The position numbers and the translations under genes are program-made. A stretch of 64,000 nt of DNA from Mesorhizobium denitrificans (GTDB lineage: Bacteria; Pseudomonadota; Alphaproteobacteria; Rhizobiales; Rhizobiaceae), in contig NZ_QURN01000011.1 in the NCBI RefSeq assembly GCF_003403035.1, positions 1 to 64,000 of the forward strand, written 5' to 3'. Shown in pieces: positions 36,609 to 46,722 of this stretch (position 1 is its first letter; each line of letters opens with the position of its first letter). Under the pieces are notes generated by a model, which ran no database searches, was not told the DNA's origin, and saw only the letters and a list, made by a program, of their open reading frames with translations.

Positions 36609-37931
36609 TTGTCGGAATCAAACCAAATCAAGCAGGAGCTGGTGCAGCGTCTCGGCCAGCGTAGCGCAACCATTGGCATTGTCGGGCTCGGCTATGTCGG
36701 CCTGCCGCTGGTGCTGCGGTTTTGCGAGGTAGGCTACAAGGTCATCGGCTTCGATATCGATGAAAGCAAGATCGACCTGCTTATGCAGGGCAAGAGCTAC
36801 ATTGATCACATCAGCAGCGCCAGCGTCGGAGAAGCGCGAAAGGCCGGCTTTGAGGCGACCAGCGATTTTTCGCGCGCCGGAGAAGCTGACGCGCTGATCC
36901 TTTGCGTGCCGACGCCGCTCAGCAAGCACAGGGAGCCGGATCTGAGCTTCGTGCTCGATACGGTCGCGTCGCTGCTGCCGCACCTGCGCGAAGGGCAGGT
37001 GATGTCGCTGGAGAGCACGACCTATCCGGGCACGACAGATGAGGAACTGCTTCCGCGCATTGCCAAGCGCGGGTTCAAGGTGGGCGAGGACTACTTTCTC
37101 GTTTATTCGCCAGAACGCGAAGACCCCGGTAATGAACATTTCACCACGCGCACAATCCCCAAGGTTTGTGGCGGCTATAGTCCGGCCTGCCTCGAGGTCG
37201 GTCTGGCGCTTTACGGGCAGGTAATCGACAAGGTTGTGCCGGTCAGCTCAACGCGTGCTGCCGAGCTCACCAAGCTGCTCGAAAACATTCAGCGCTCGGT
37301 AAATATCGGCCTTGTCAACGAGATGAAGGTGATTGCCGACAAGATGGACATCGACATCTTCGAGGTGATCGATGCGGCCAAGACCAAGCCGTTCGGTTTC
37401 ACGGCCTATTATCCGGGCCCGGGCATCGGTGGACACTGCATACCGATCGATCCGTTTTACCTGACGTGGAAGGCGCGCGAATACGGTCTCAATACGCATT
37501 TCATCGAGCTGGCAGGTGAGGTGAACCGCGACATGCCGAAATGGGTTGTCGACAAGATCGCCACCGCGCTCAACGACCGTCAGAAATCGCTCAAGGGCAG
37601 CCGCATACTGGCACTTGGCATCGCCTACAAGCGCGACGTTGACGACATGCGCGAATCGCCCTCGGTCGAGGTCATGGAGATCCTGCGCGACAAGGGCGCG
37701 GTGATCGAATATTCCGATCCCAACGTTCCGGTCTTCCCGCGTATGCGCGAGCATAATTTCAAGCTGAGTTCGGTGGCGCTGACGCCGGAAGTGATCGCAA
37801 GCTATGATTGCGTCGTGCTGCTGACGGATCATTCGAAATTCGACTACGACATGATCCGCGCGAACGCTCGTCTTGTTGTGGATACGCGTGGCAAATTCCG
37901 TGAAGGATTCGATACGCTGGTGAAGGCGTGA
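36609..37931 (+). CDS. wbpA: UDP-N-acetylglucosamine 6-dehydrogenase
   Basis: A 440-residue nucleotide-sugar dehydrogenase that oxidises UDP-GlcNAc to UDP-GlcNAc uronic acid with two NAD+. The Rossmann motif is [12 protein letters not shown] (about 23-34), and the catalytic cysteine lies in [13 protein letters not shown] (about 277). TAYYPGPG and the [10 protein letters not shown] segment favour WbpA over UDP-glucose dehydrogenase. The start codon is TTG at 36609; AAGGATTGAACG lies just upstream. It is the first enzyme of the diacetamido-uronic acid route completed by wbpB, wbpE and wbpD below. Confidence 0.87.
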   Translation: MSESNQIKQELVQRLGQRSATIGIVGLGYVGLPLVLRFCEVGYKVIGFDIDESKIDLLMQGKSYIDHISSASVGEARKAGFEATSDFSRAGEADALILCVPTPLSKHREPDLSFVLDTVASLLPHLREGQVMSLESTTYPGTTDEELLPRIAKRGFKVGEDYFLVYSPEREDPGNEHFTTRTIPKVCGGYSPACLEVGLALYGQVIDKVVPVSSTRAAELTKLLENIQRSVNIGLVNEMKVIADKMDIDIFEVIDAAKTKPFGFTAYYPGPGIGGHCIPIDPFYLTWKAREYGLNTHFIELAGEVNRDMPKWVVDKIATALNDRQKSLKGSRILALGIAYKRDVDDMRESPSVEVMEILRDKGAVIEYSDPNVPVFPRMREHNFKLSSVALTPEVIASYDCVVLLTDHSKFDYDMIRANARLVVDTRGKFREGFDTLVKA

Positions 37932-37974
37932 GGCTCTTGGCCAGCAGGGTATTCACCCTACGAGGGCACTGTGC

Positions 37975-39285
37975 GTGGTCCTGAGCTATGCAAAGCAAAC
38001 GATCGCGCGTAGCGCTTTTGCGAAATCCGTAGGGACGCTGGTCTCGGCAAGCGTGGTGGCCCAGCTTGTCGTGCTGGCGGCAACGCCTCTCACGACTCGC
38101 CTGTACGGGCCGGCGGATTTTGGGGCGTTTGCTGTTTTCACGGCGATTTTCGCGCTTGTGCTGGTGGTCTCCAGCTTTCGCTATGAACTGGCGGTTCCGC
38201 TTCCGCGCAGCGATGCGAACGCATTCGGAGTGCTTTCTCTCGCACTGTGCTTGAACTGCGCAGTTGCACTGCTCGTTGCGCCGGCTGTCGTGATCTGGCG
38301 CGCGCCCCTGGCGCAGCTGCTTAATGCGCCAGAACTTTCGGATATTCTCTGGATATTGCCGATTGCCATAATCGGAGCGGGTAGCTACCGGGCGTTTCGC
38401 TTGTGGGCGGTGCGCAGACATGAGTTTGGAACGATTGCGCGCACCCGCATCGTGCAATCAATCGCGATGGTGGTGGTGCAGATCGGTGCAGGATTTGCCG
38501 GTTTTGGCGGCGCGGGCTTGGCTGCGGGCTATGCTGTTGGGCAAACGTCCGGCGCGTTTCGACTCGCCGCGGGCACCGGGCATCGCTTTGCCGGGACGCA
38601 GCGATCATTTTTTGCGCGAATGAAATATCTCGCACGGCGCTACGACCGCTTTCCCAAATATGATGTGGCGGCGGCGCTTATCGATACGCTGAGTGTTCAA
38701 CTGCCGAACCTGCTGCTGGCCTTGCTGTTCAGCCCGGCAATCGCGGGATTCTATATGCTGGGCGAAAGGGTCCTTGCGGTGCCGCTCGGGTTGCTGAGCC
38801 AATCCATCGGACAGGTTCTCTATGCGCGCAGTCGCAAAGCGGTCGAGGTTGGGCGCATCTCCGAACTGGCGATGAAATTGCTGCTGGCGATGTCGGCCTT
38901 TCTCGCGCTTCCGGTATTGATAATGTTCCTCGCTGGCGAACCGCTGTTTGCATTCGCATTCGGCGAGGCCTGGCGCGAGGCGGGGCTTTTCGCAAGCTGG
39001 CTGACGATAGGTCTGTTCGGCCAGTTTCTGTTTTCTTCCATATCGCTGGTGCTGATGGCGACAAACGCGCAGAACATCAACCTGATGCTTCAATCGATGA
39101 TGCTCGTTTTGCGTGGTGCCGCGCTGCTATATGGATTCGTGACCGGCAGCGCACTTGGAGCGATTATTGCGCTCTCGCTGGCGAATCTGGTGGGCTATCT
39201 TTTCGCTTGTGTGGTCATCATTGGTCACACGCGAACCCATGATGCAAAACGGTCTGCGCCACCGCTCGCAGACGGAGGAAACTGA
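37975..39285 (+). CDS. wzx: polysaccharide flippase (Wzx-like)
   Basis: A 436-residue inner-membrane protein with about 12 helices. The opening SVVAQLVVLAATPLTTRLYGPADFGAFAVF (shown in part: TPLTTRLYGPADFGAF) is typical of polysaccharide biosynthesis flippases of the MATE/MOP superfamily, which move lipid-linked oligosaccharides to the periplasm. The start codon is GTG 37975. It ends 2 bp before the amidotransferase gene. Confidence 0.8.
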   Translation: MVLSYAKQTIARSAFAKSVGTLVSASVVAQLVVLAATPLTTRLYGPADFGAFAVFTAIFALVLVVSSFRYELAVPLPRSDANAFGVLSLALCLNCAVALLVAPAVVIWRAPLAQLLNAPELSDILWILPIAIIGAGSYRAFRLWAVRRHEFGTIARTRIVQSIAMVVVQIGAGFAGFGGAGLAAGYAVGQTSGAFRLAAGTGHRFAGTQRSFFARMKYLARRYDRFPKYDVAAALIDTLSVQLPNLLLALLFSPAIAGFYMLGERVLAVPLGLLSQSIGQVLYARSRKAVEVGRISELAMKLLLAMSAFLALPVLIMFLAGEPLFAFAFGEAWREAGLFASWLTIGLFGQFLFSSISLVLMATNAQNINLMLQSMMLVLRGAALLYGFVTGSALGAIIALSLANLVGYLFACVVIIGHTRTHDAKRSAPPLADGGN

Positions 39286-39287
39286 CT

Positions 39288-41192
39288 ATGTGCGGAATCG
39301 CCGGAGGCTTCTGGAGGACCGATACTCCGCTTATCGAGCGGCGGCTGACAGCTGCGCTCGATCTGATGCGCCACCGCGGGCCTGACGATAACGGCCACGA
39401 AACGACCCGGACCGATGCTGGCACCGTGGCAATCGGACAGAATCGACTTTCAATCATCGATCTGAGCGAACGTGGCCATCAGCCCATGCTGAGCGAGGAT
39501 GGGTCGCTGGTCATCGTCTTTAATGGCGAGGTCTATAATTACCGCGAGTTGCGCGAAGAACTGCGCGCACTTGGTCACCGCTTCAGATCCGATTCCGATA
39601 CGGAAGTGCTGCTCACTGCCTGGGCACAATGGGGCAAATCATGTCTCACCCGCATTGAGGGCATGTTTGCTTTTGCTGTGCATGACCGCCGCGCGCAGAC
39701 ACTGACCTGCGTGCGTGACGCGTTCGGCATCAAGCCGTTTTTCTATTCGATTGAGGGCGACAGCTTTGTTTTCGCGTCGGAACTTCCGGCGCTGGTCGAA
39801 TTGCGCGGGACGGTTCCTCTTCCTGACCTTCAGCGCGCCTATGACTATCTGGTCAATGGCGAATATGATGGCAGGCCGCAATCGTTCATTGCAGGCGCAC
39901 GGCATTTGTTGCCGGGGATGTTGCTGGAAATCGATCTGCGCACGAACCGCATCGGGGAGCCGGAACTATGGTGGCGCGCACCTGTTCCGAAGGCAGTCGA
40001 TCTATCGTTCAATGACGCTGTCGAGGCGGTGCGTGAGCGCTTTCTGCACAATATCAGGCTACATCTGCGCAGCGATGTGCCGCTGGGGGCCGCGCTTTCC
40101 GGCGGAGTGGATTCTTCGGCCGTGGTCTGCGCAATCCGGCATGTCGAACCCAAGGCTTCGCTGCATACCTTCAGCTATATTGCCGAAGGCAACGAACTCT
40201 CGGAAGAAAAATGGGTCGACCTGATCAACGAGGTGACGGGCGCCGTTCCGCATAAGGTCCGTGCGAGTGCGCAGGATCTGGCGCGTGATATTGATGCCGT
40301 GGTGACTGCGCAGGGTGAACCCTTTGGAAGCACCAGTATTTATGCGCAGTATCGTGTTTTTAAGCTGGCGAAAGAGAACGGAATTAAAGTTACGCTCGAC
40401 GGCCAAGGCGCGGACGAGTTGCTTGCAGGCTATTCCGGTTATCCGGGTCAGCGCCTTCTCAGCCTGATGGAAAATGGCCAATACACATCCATGCATCGCT
40501 TCGTCAAAAACTGGGCTGACTGGCCGGGGCGCTCCTACAAGGAGGCCTGGATGCTGCTGGGGCGGGCGACCTTTCCCGATGCCGTCTATTTGAGAGCGCG
40601 CAAGGCGCTTGGCCGCGACGCGCAACCAGCTTGGCTGAAAACAGATGTTTTGCGCGATGCGGGCGTGGTGTTTCGCGAAAACCGGATCTCCCTCGACCCG
40701 GCCAACAAGGGGCGCAGGGTGATCGAACAACTTGCCCATGCGCTTCAGCAGCGTGGGCTTCCGCATCTGCTACGGCACGGCGACCGCAATGCGATGGCGT
40801 TTTCCATTGAAAGCCGCGTGCCGTTCCTGACCATTCCGATGGCCGAACTGCTGCTCTCCTTGCCGGAGAACTATCTGATCTCGGATACGGGGGAAACGAA
40901 GCATGTTTTCCGTGCCGCAATGCGCGGGATCGTGCCGGACGCAGTTCTGGACCGCCGCGACAAGATTGGCTTTGCCACCCCGGAAAAGAGCTGGTTTCTC
41001 AGTATTGCTCCACTCATCAGGACATGGCTGGAAGACGCAGACAATGTTCCGTTCATCGACCGCGCCGCGATGCTGGCGGCGTTCGACCGGGTGATTGGAG
41101 GGAAAGTGCCGTTCAACTGGCAGGTGTGGCGCTGGGTGAACTATGTGCGATGGTATAGCATGAGGATCGGTGGACGGGCAGGCCACGCCTGA
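39288..41192 (+). CDS. asnB: asparagine synthase-like amidotransferase
   Basis: A 634-residue glutamine-dependent amidotransferase. The catalytic Cys2 (MCGIAGG) heads a class II glutaminase domain to about residue 200. A PP-loop synthetase domain follows with SGGVDSS (271-277). In O-antigen loci such enzymes (WbpS-like) amidate uronic acid sugars, so here it may convert the diacetamido-uronic acid to its amide (inference). Housekeeping asparagine synthesis is the alternative. GGAGGAAACTGACT precedes the ATG. Confidence 0.82.
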   Translation: MCGIAGGFWRTDTPLIERRLTAALDLMRHRGPDDNGHETTRTDAGTVAIGQNRLSIIDLSERGHQPMLSEDGSLVIVFNGEVYNYRELREELRALGHRFRSDSDTEVLLTAWAQWGKSCLTRIEGMFAFAVHDRRAQTLTCVRDAFGIKPFFYSIEGDSFVFASELPALVELRGTVPLPDLQRAYDYLVNGEYDGRPQSFIAGARHLLPGMLLEIDLRTNRIGEPELWWRAPVPKAVDLSFNDAVEAVRERFLHNIRLHLRSDVPLGAALSGGVDSSAVVCAIRHVEPKASLHTFSYIAEGNELSEEKWVDLINEVTGAVPHKVRASAQDLARDIDAVVTAQGEPFGSTSIYAQYRVFKLAKENGIKVTLDGQGADELLAGYSGYPGQRLLSLMENGQYTSMHRFVKNWADWPGRSYKEAWMLLGRATFPDAVYLRARKALGRDAQPAWLKTDVLRDAGVVFRENRISLDPANKGRRVIEQLAHALQQRGLPHLLRHGDRNAMAFSIESRVPFLTIPMAELLLSLPENYLISDTGETKHVFRAAMRGIVPDAVLDRRDKIGFATPEKSWFLSIAPLIRTWLEDADNVPFIDRAAMLAAFDRVIGGKVPFNWQVWRWVNYVRWYSMRIGGRAGHA

Positions 41193-41217
41193 CCTGTCCC
41201 CATTACGGATTCAAGCC

Positions 41218-42510
41218 ATGGAAAAGGAAAGGAAGGAAAACCGCTTCTATCTGCTGATCCTGTATTATTTGATGTTTGCGATCCTTGCGGAGCTTTACAT
41301 CATCTACATAGCCCCGGTCTGGGGTTATATGGGCTTCGACCTCGACGTCGACCGCTCCAAGATCATTACTTCGATTTGTGTGCTAACGGCGTTTGTCATC
41401 ATCACCCCCGCCAAGGTTGGGGTTCGCTCGTTCTTTCTCAATCTCGCCATAACGCTTCAGCTCATCCCGTCACTGATCCTTTATTCGTTGGGCGGCAAGC
41501 CGCAGCACAATGCTGAAATCATCTGGACGGCGCTTCTTATCGTTTATGCAGTGAGCGCAATTCCGGTGTCGGCGCCGAGCGTGTCCAATCTGAACCCCAA
41601 ACGGGTTATGCTTGCGCTGGCCTTTGCGACAGGAGCGTTGCTGTTCTCCTATCTCGCCTTTAGCGGGCTCTCGAATTTCAATCTCGACCTGCGACTCGTC
41701 TATGATTTCCGCGATAATGCCGCGGCTTCATTGCCGGGCATATTCGGCTATTTGACGCCGATCTTTTCCAAGATCGTCGTTCCTTTCGGCGTGGTTGTTT
41801 CTCTTTATTATAAAAAGCCAATATTCGCGGTCGTTTTTCTGGCTTTCGCAGTTATTATGTTTGGTTTCACTGGTCACAAGGGAATAGTGCTTTATATAAT
41901 AATGTCGATCGGGATATTTTTTGCTCTGAAATTCTACAATGGGTATTTGATGGCCTTGATCGGCGTCATGTTTCTATTGGTTCTGTCATATTTCGACGCG
42001 ATATATTATCTCGAATCCGATGGGTATGATAATTGGGGATGGTTTGTCAGCATCATTGCTCGACGCGGATTAATGGTTCCGACGCTGCTGGACTATTTTC
42101 ACATCGCGTTCTTTCAGAACAACGATAAGTACCTGTGGTCCACATCGCGACTTACGTTAGGATTGGTGGTGAACCCTTACGGGGTGCCACTACCCAATCT
42201 GATTGGCAGTGAATATCTGAACAGCGACCTTACCGCCGCGAACACCGGCTATATCGGCTCAGGTTTCGCGCAGGCAGGGTTTTGGGGCGTTGTGTTCTAT
42301 TCGGCGGGTGTGGGGCTGGTTCTGGCTTATCTCAACGCATTTGGGCGTAAGCTGGGGTTGCCATTCGTAGCGTCGATAGTTACGGCTCAGGTCGCGACGA
42401 TGTTCTCTTCAACGGATTTCATCACTCTTTTTCTGACCCACGGAATGCTCGTGTCGATTGTACTGCTGGCGATGATTAGTGCGCCGGAGGAAAAAAGCAG
42501 GAAGACGTGA
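41218..42510 (+). CDS. wzy: O-antigen polymerase-like membrane protein
   Basis: A roughly 430-residue protein with about ten to twelve membrane helices and a large periplasmic loop (about 285-360; NPYGVPLPNLIGSEYLNSD). It shows no conserved catalytic motif, as is usual for Wzy polymerases; context supports the call. Base composition is more AT-rich in 41.8-42.1 kb than in neighbours. The ATG at 41218 is chosen, and an in-frame GTG at 41170 overlapping the previous gene is possible. The stop overlaps the next GTG (GTGA). Confidence 0.65.
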   Translation: MEKERKENRFYLLILYYLMFAILAELYIIYIAPVWGYMGFDLDVDRSKIITSICVLTAFVIITPAKVGVRSFFLNLAITLQLIPSLILYSLGGKPQHNAEIIWTALLIVYAVSAIPVSAPSVSNLNPKRVMLALAFATGALLFSYLAFSGLSNFNLDLRLVYDFRDNAAASLPGIFGYLTPIFSKIVVPFGVVVSLYYKKPIFAVVFLAFAVIMFGFTGHKGIVLYIIMSIGIFFALKFYNGYLMALIGVMFLLVLSYFDAIYYLESDGYDNWGWFVSIIARRGLMVPTLLDYFHIAFFQNNDKYLWSTSRLTLGLVVNPYGVPLPNLIGSEYLNSDLTAANTGYIGSGFAQAGFWGVVFYSAGVGLVLAYLNAFGRKLGLPFVASIVTAQVATMFSSTDFITLFLTHGMLVSIVLLAMISAPEEKSRKT

Positions 42511-43664
42511 CCATTCAAACCAAACGTATCAAGACGGCTCATCTTACCTCTGCGCACCCGCGTAGAGATGCGCGCATTTTCTTGAAGGAATGCAGCAGCC
42601 TTGCGCGCGCCGGGTATGACGCGCATCTCGTGGTCGCCGACGGGCTGGGCAACTCCGCCGAGAATGGCGTGACCTTCACCGATGTCGGCAAGGCATCGGG
42701 CAGGCTGTCCAGAATGGTCGGTGCGGCATATAGGGTGTTTGCTGCCGGGCTAAAGCTCGATGCGGATGTCTATCATCTGCATGATCCTGAGCTTTTGCCC
42801 TACGCAGTGATGCTCAAGCTGAAAGGCAAGACCGTCATCTTCGACGCGCATGAGGATTTGCCGCGACAAATTCTTTCCAAGCATTATCTGCCGGTTGCGG
42901 TCCGCAAAACGACGTCGGTGCTGGCGGAAGCCGGGCAGAAATCGATCTGCAGGCGGCTGGACTTTGTTGTCGCTGCTACCCCCGTCATTGCCCAATCGTT
43001 TCGAGCGATGGGTGTTGCCTCCGAGGCGATCAACAATTTTCCGCTGCCCGGCGAACTTGAAATGAGTGCAGCCACCCGCAGCCGCAAAAAGAATCAGGTC
43101 TGCTATATCGGTGGCATAACGACGGTTCGCGGGATTCGTCAGATCATTTCGGCGCTTGGCCTGGTGAAGTCGGGCGTGCGCCTGACGCTTGCAGGCAATT
43201 TTGCTGAGCGAGAACTGGAAAAGGAACTGATGCAGACCAAGGAATGGAAGCATGTCGATGCGACGGGTTTCGTTTCCCGCGACAAGGTTCGCTCAATTCT
43301 GGAAGAATCGATCGCGGGCCTTGTGACATTGCTGCCGACCCGCGCCTATCTCGATTCGCTGCCCGTCAAAATGTTTGAGTACATGGCGGCGGGACTGCCG
43401 GTGATTGCCTCGGATTTTCCGCTGTGGCGAGAGATTGTCGATGATGCCGATTGCGGTGTGCTGGTCGATCCGGAAGACCCGCAGGCAATTGCAGATGCTA
43501 TCGACACGATTGTAAACGACCCTGAAATGGCACGGCGCATGGGCGAGAACGGTGCCCGCGCGGTGCGCGAAAAATACAATTGGGGTATCGAGGAAAAGAA
43601 GTTGCTGGCGGTCTATTCGAAACTGGTGGGACCGCCGCAAAAAGACGCCGGTCCCGTCGTCTGA
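42507..43664 (+). CDS. family 4 glycosyltransferase
   Basis: A 385-residue cytoplasmic GT-B enzyme. HLTSAHPRRDARIFLKEC at the N-terminus and DVYHLHDPELLPYA belong to the acceptor domain. The C-terminal donor domain carries PVKMFEYMAAGLPVIASDFP with the EX7E-like region. The GTG start overlaps the wzy stop. It probably adds one sugar of the repeat unit; it is the only glycosyltransferase in this part of the locus, so others must lie elsewhere. Confidence 0.85.
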   Translation: MTIQTKRIKTAHLTSAHPRRDARIFLKECSSLARAGYDAHLVVADGLGNSAENGVTFTDVGKASGRLSRMVGAAYRVFAAGLKLDADVYHLHDPELLPYAVMLKLKGKTVIFDAHEDLPRQILSKHYLPVAVRKTTSVLAEAGQKSICRRLDFVVAATPVIAQSFRAMGVASEAINNFPLPGELEMSAATRSRKKNQVCYIGGITTVRGIRQIISALGLVKSGVRLTLAGNFAERELEKELMQTKEWKHVDATGFVSRDKVRSILEESIAGLVTLLPTRAYLDSLPVKMFEYMAAGLPVIASDFPLWREIVDDADCGVLVDPEDPQAIADAIDTIVNDPEMARRMGENGARAVREKYNWGIEEKKLLAVYSKLVGPPQKDAGPVV

Positions 43665-43689
43665 GATTGTTGATCACCAAGGAGCATTC

Positions 43690-44670
43690 ATGGCGTCCAT
43701 AGCGCATATCGGATACGGCTACTGGGGCAAGAACATAGCCCGCAACTTTGCCGAACTGGGCTTGCTGGCGGCGATTGTCGATCCAAATCCGGCATCGGCG
43801 GAAGCGGGTGCGAAGGCGCACGGCGTTCGTGCAGCGTCGTTTGACGAGGTATTGGCCGATCCTGCTATCGACGGCGTTTCCATTGCCGCGCCCGCCGAAC
43901 TGCATTTCAAGCTTGCCTCAGCCGCGTTGCAGGCGGGAAAGCATGTGTTTGTCGAGAAGCCGCTCACGATTGATATCGGTGAGGCAGAGGCGCTTTGCGC
44001 GATTGCGGACAAGGCGGGTCTGACGCTGATGGTCGGCCATCTGCTGCAGTATCATCCAGTCTATGTGAAGCTGCGCGAGATGGTGGCGGCGGGCGAACTG
44101 GGCAAGCTGCAATATGTCTATTCCAACCGCCAGTCGCTCGGAAAATTTCGGCGTGAGGAGAATGTGCTGTGGTCCTTTGCGCCGCACGACATCTCCATGA
44201 TTCTGGGTCTGACGGGCGAAGAACCACACCATGTTTCCGCACAAGGCTGCGTGGCCTATACGCCCGGCGTGGCCGATATGGTGACGATGCAGATGCATTT
44301 TCCGAGCGGCGTGGCCGGTCATGTGCAGACCTGCTGGATGCATCCGTTCAAGGAGCAGAAGCTTGTGGTGATCGGTGAAAAGGCGTCGGCCGTGTTTGAA
44401 GACAGCCTTGGCGAGTGGGAACAGAAGCTGCTGCTTTATCCGCACAAGATCGACACGAGCGGTGCGGTGCCGGTGCCTACCAAGGCTGACGCGGTGCCCA
44501 TTGCGGTGGCGAAATCGGAACCGCTGAAGGCTGAATGCCAGCACTTCGCCGATTGCATCGATGGCCGGACAACGGCGCGCTCTGACGGTGCGGAAGGAAC
44601 GCGTGTGCTGCGCGTGCTGGACCGCGCCGAAAAGGCGCTGACCGAGAACCTCAAACTACAGACCGCATAG
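43690..44670 (+). CDS. wbpB: UDP-N-acetylglucosaminuronate 3-dehydrogenase
   Basis: A 326-residue Gfo/Idh/MocA oxidoreductase. The NAD motif is HIGYGYWGKNIARNF (about 6-20), VFVEKPLTIDI has the catalytic lysine, and VGHLLQYHP and FAPHDISMI are typical of WbpB/WlbA. It oxidises the 3-position of the GlcNAc uronic acid, the substrate then taken by the aminotransferase WbpE. The start at 43690 follows AAGGAGCATTC. wbpD follows 9 bp downstream. Confidence 0.85.
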   Translation: MASIAHIGYGYWGKNIARNFAELGLLAAIVDPNPASAEAGAKAHGVRAASFDEVLADPAIDGVSIAAPAELHFKLASAALQAGKHVFVEKPLTIDIGEAEALCAIADKAGLTLMVGHLLQYHPVYVKLREMVAAGELGKLQYVYSNRQSLGKFRREENVLWSFAPHDISMILGLTGEEPHHVSAQGCVAYTPGVADMVTMQMHFPSGVAGHVQTCWMHPFKEQKLVVIGEKASAVFEDSLGEWEQKLLLYPHKIDTSGAVPVPTKADAVPIAVAKSEPLKAECQHFADCIDGRTTARSDGAEGTRVLRVLDRAEKALTENLKLQTA

Positions 44671-44679
44671 GAGACGGCG

Positions 44680-45255
44680 ATGAGCAGCAAGTTTTTCGTC
44701 CACGAGAGCGCCTATGTGGATGACAATGTCGAAATAGGCGACGGCACGAAGGTCTGGCACTTTGCGCATTTGCTGCCCGGCACGCGGGTCGGCAAGAATT
44801 GCTCGATTGGCCAGAACGTGATGATCGGCCCGGATGTTTCCGTGGGCGACAATTGCAAGATCCAGAACAACGTCGCGCTCTACAAAGGTGTCGAACTGGA
44901 GGATGGCGTTTTTTGCGGGCCGTCTTGCGTCTTCACAAATGTGCTGAATCCGCGCTCGGAAGTGGAGCGCAAGAACGAATACAGGCTGACAAAAGTGCGG
45001 CGCGGCGCGACGATCGGCGCGAATGCAACGATCGTGTGCGGGCACGAACTGGGTGCCTATTGCACCATCGGCGCGGGCGCGGTTGTTACGAAGAATGTGC
45101 CGGAATTTGCGCTGATGGTAGGGGTGCCGGCGCGGCGAATCGGCTGGGTGTCGCGCGCTGGCGAGATTTTGGACGAAACGCTGGTTTGCCCGCGTACCGG
45201 CGAACAATATGAAGAAGTGGGCGGAAAGCTGCGCCTGAAGGTTGGGACCGCCTAG
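44680..45255 (+). CDS. wbpD: UDP-amino-sugar N-acetyltransferase
   Basis: A 191-residue left-handed beta-helix acetyltransferase with hexapeptide repeats through most of its length ([37 protein letters not shown]). [15 protein letters not shown] at the start matches WbpD/WlbB, which acetylates the 3-amino group to give UDP-2,3-diacetamido-2,3-dideoxy-glucuronic acid. A C-terminal zinc-ribbon-like tail ([10 protein letters not shown]) is common in the family. GGAGACGGCG precedes the ATG. Confidence 0.87.
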   Translation: MSSKFFVHESAYVDDNVEIGDGTKVWHFAHLLPGTRVGKNCSIGQNVMIGPDVSVGDNCKIQNNVALYKGVELEDGVFCGPSCVFTNVLNPRSEVERKNEYRLTKVRRGATIGANATIVCGHELGAYCTIGAGAVVTKNVPEFALMVGVPARRIGWVSRAGEILDETLVCPRTGEQYEEVGGKLRLKVGTA

Positions 45256-45313
45256 CCGCAGGCCTGCTGGCCGGTGTCGAGAAGCGCTTTCTCCACACCC
45301 TTCATGCGAATTA

Positions 45314-46426
45314 TCAGCCTGCGACGACTTCGATGATGCGGTCCTGCGTCTCGCGGTCGAGATAGGGATGCATAGGCAGGCTCACGACGCGCTGCGAAAG
45401 ATCTTCGCTGACCGATAGGCCCTTGGGATCACGCGGGAACTCCTTGTATGCCTTCTGCTGGTGCAGAGGCATCGGGTAATAAATCACCGTGGGAATGCCT
45501 GCGGCCTTGGCCTTTTCCATCAACGCATCACGCTCGGCCTTGTTTGCCGTCTTGAGCGTGTATTGTGCCCAAACGCTGGTTTGTCCCTGCGGGATATAGG
45601 GCGTTTCGTAGCGATTCGAGAGACCGGCATCGTAGCGCTCTGCGACCTTCTGGCGGGCTTCAAGCTCATCGGCATAAACGGCCAGCTTTTCGATCAGGAT
45701 CGCAGCCTGCAACGTGTCGAGACGGCTGTTCAGGCCGACGCGGTCGTTGAAGTATTTGTGATGGCCCTTGCCGTGCACGCGATAGGAATCGAGCAGGGCA
45801 GCAAGCTCATCATCATTCGTAAATGTTGCGCCGCCATCGCCATAGCAGCCCAACGGCTTGGCCGGGAAAAATGATGTGGTTGCAATGTCGCCGATAGAGC
45901 CGGTGATTCGGCCATGATAGCTCGCGCCGAAACCCTGCGCGCTGTCACCAACCAGCTTCAGGTTGTTTTCGCGGCAAATAGCTTCGATGGCGTCATAATC
46001 TGCGGCCAGCCCGAATAGATCGACAGGAATCACAGCAGCGGGACGCAGGCCATCATCCTTGGCCTGCGCAATTGCGCGCTTCAGGCTTGCCGGGTCCATG
46101 TTGAAAGTGTCCGGCAGAACATCGACGAAAACCGGCGTGGCACCGACCAACGGCGCGATTTCCGCCGTAGCCGCGAAGGTGAAAGACGGAACGAAAACCG
46201 CATCGCCAACACCGATGCCAAGCGCCATCAGAGCAAGCTGAAGCGCATCGGTGCCGTTCGCGCAGGAAAGACAGTGCTTTACGCCGCAGAACTCGGCCAG
46301 CTGCTTTTCGAAACGGGCAACATCCGGCCCCATGACATACTGCCCCTCATCCAGCACCCGTGCGATTGCGCGGTCGAGCTGTGGGCGAAGTCGAGCCTGC
46401 TGGGCGGCCAGGTCAATAAATTGCAT
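45314..46426 (-). CDS. wbpE: DegT/DnrJ-family aminotransferase WbpE
   Basis: A 370-residue PLP-dependent aminotransferase. MQFIDLAAQQARLRPQLD opens the protein, CANGTDALQLAL contacts the cofactor, and SFFPAKPLGCYGDGG contains the PLP lysine (about 190). It installs the 3-amino group between the WbpB and WbpD steps. AAGGTAATTCA precedes the ATG at 46426. Unusually it is convergent with wbpD (58 bp apart), so it has its own promoter in the large gap to its right. Confidence 0.87.
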   Translation of the reverse strand: MQFIDLAAQQARLRPQLDRAIARVLDEGQYVMGPDVARFEKQLAEFCGVKHCLSCANGTDALQLALMALGIGVGDAVFVPSFTFAATAEIAPLVGATPVFVDVLPDTFNMDPASLKRAIAQAKDDGLRPAAVIPVDLFGLAADYDAIEAICRENNLKLVGDSAQGFGASYHGRITGSIGDIATTSFFPAKPLGCYGDGGATFTNDDELAALLDSYRVHGKGHHKYFNDRVGLNSRLDTLQAAILIEKLAVYADELEARQKVAERYDAGLSNRYETPYIPQGQTSVWAQYTLKTANKAERDALMEKAKAAGIPTVIYYPMPLHQQKAYKEFPRDPKGLSVSEDLSQRVVSLPMHPYLDRETQDRIIEVVAG

Positions 46427-46683
46427 TGAATTACCTTCTTGCAGCTTTGTGTTTTGCGCGGTGTTTATACGCGGATGGAACCACGCGCAAATCACGTGGT
46501 TTTCTGGCTCGTAACCGAGCGTTATGGATTTGCCGACTGCTTATGTGGCCTTCGCGGATAAAATTGCTCGGTAAATTAGCACTTTGTATTTTTGCGACAT
46601 GGATTTCGCACGCGCGACTTGCGAAACAGAATTCAACACCGCTTGCCACCTTACTCCGCACAACCGTCTCGGCAGGCAGTGTA

Positions 46684-46722
46684 GGAGCCTACAGGCCGCC
46701 ACCTGTAGGCTCCGTTTTTTTT
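46684..46722 (+). terminator. strong intrinsic terminator, orphan
   Basis: A perfect 12-bp stem, GGAGCCTACAGG with CCTGTAGGCTCC, a six-base loop, then G and eight T. Only the plus strand has the T-run. No plus-strand gene lies between it and wbpD, 1.4 kb to the left, and wbpE in between is on the other strand. Confidence 0.9.
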
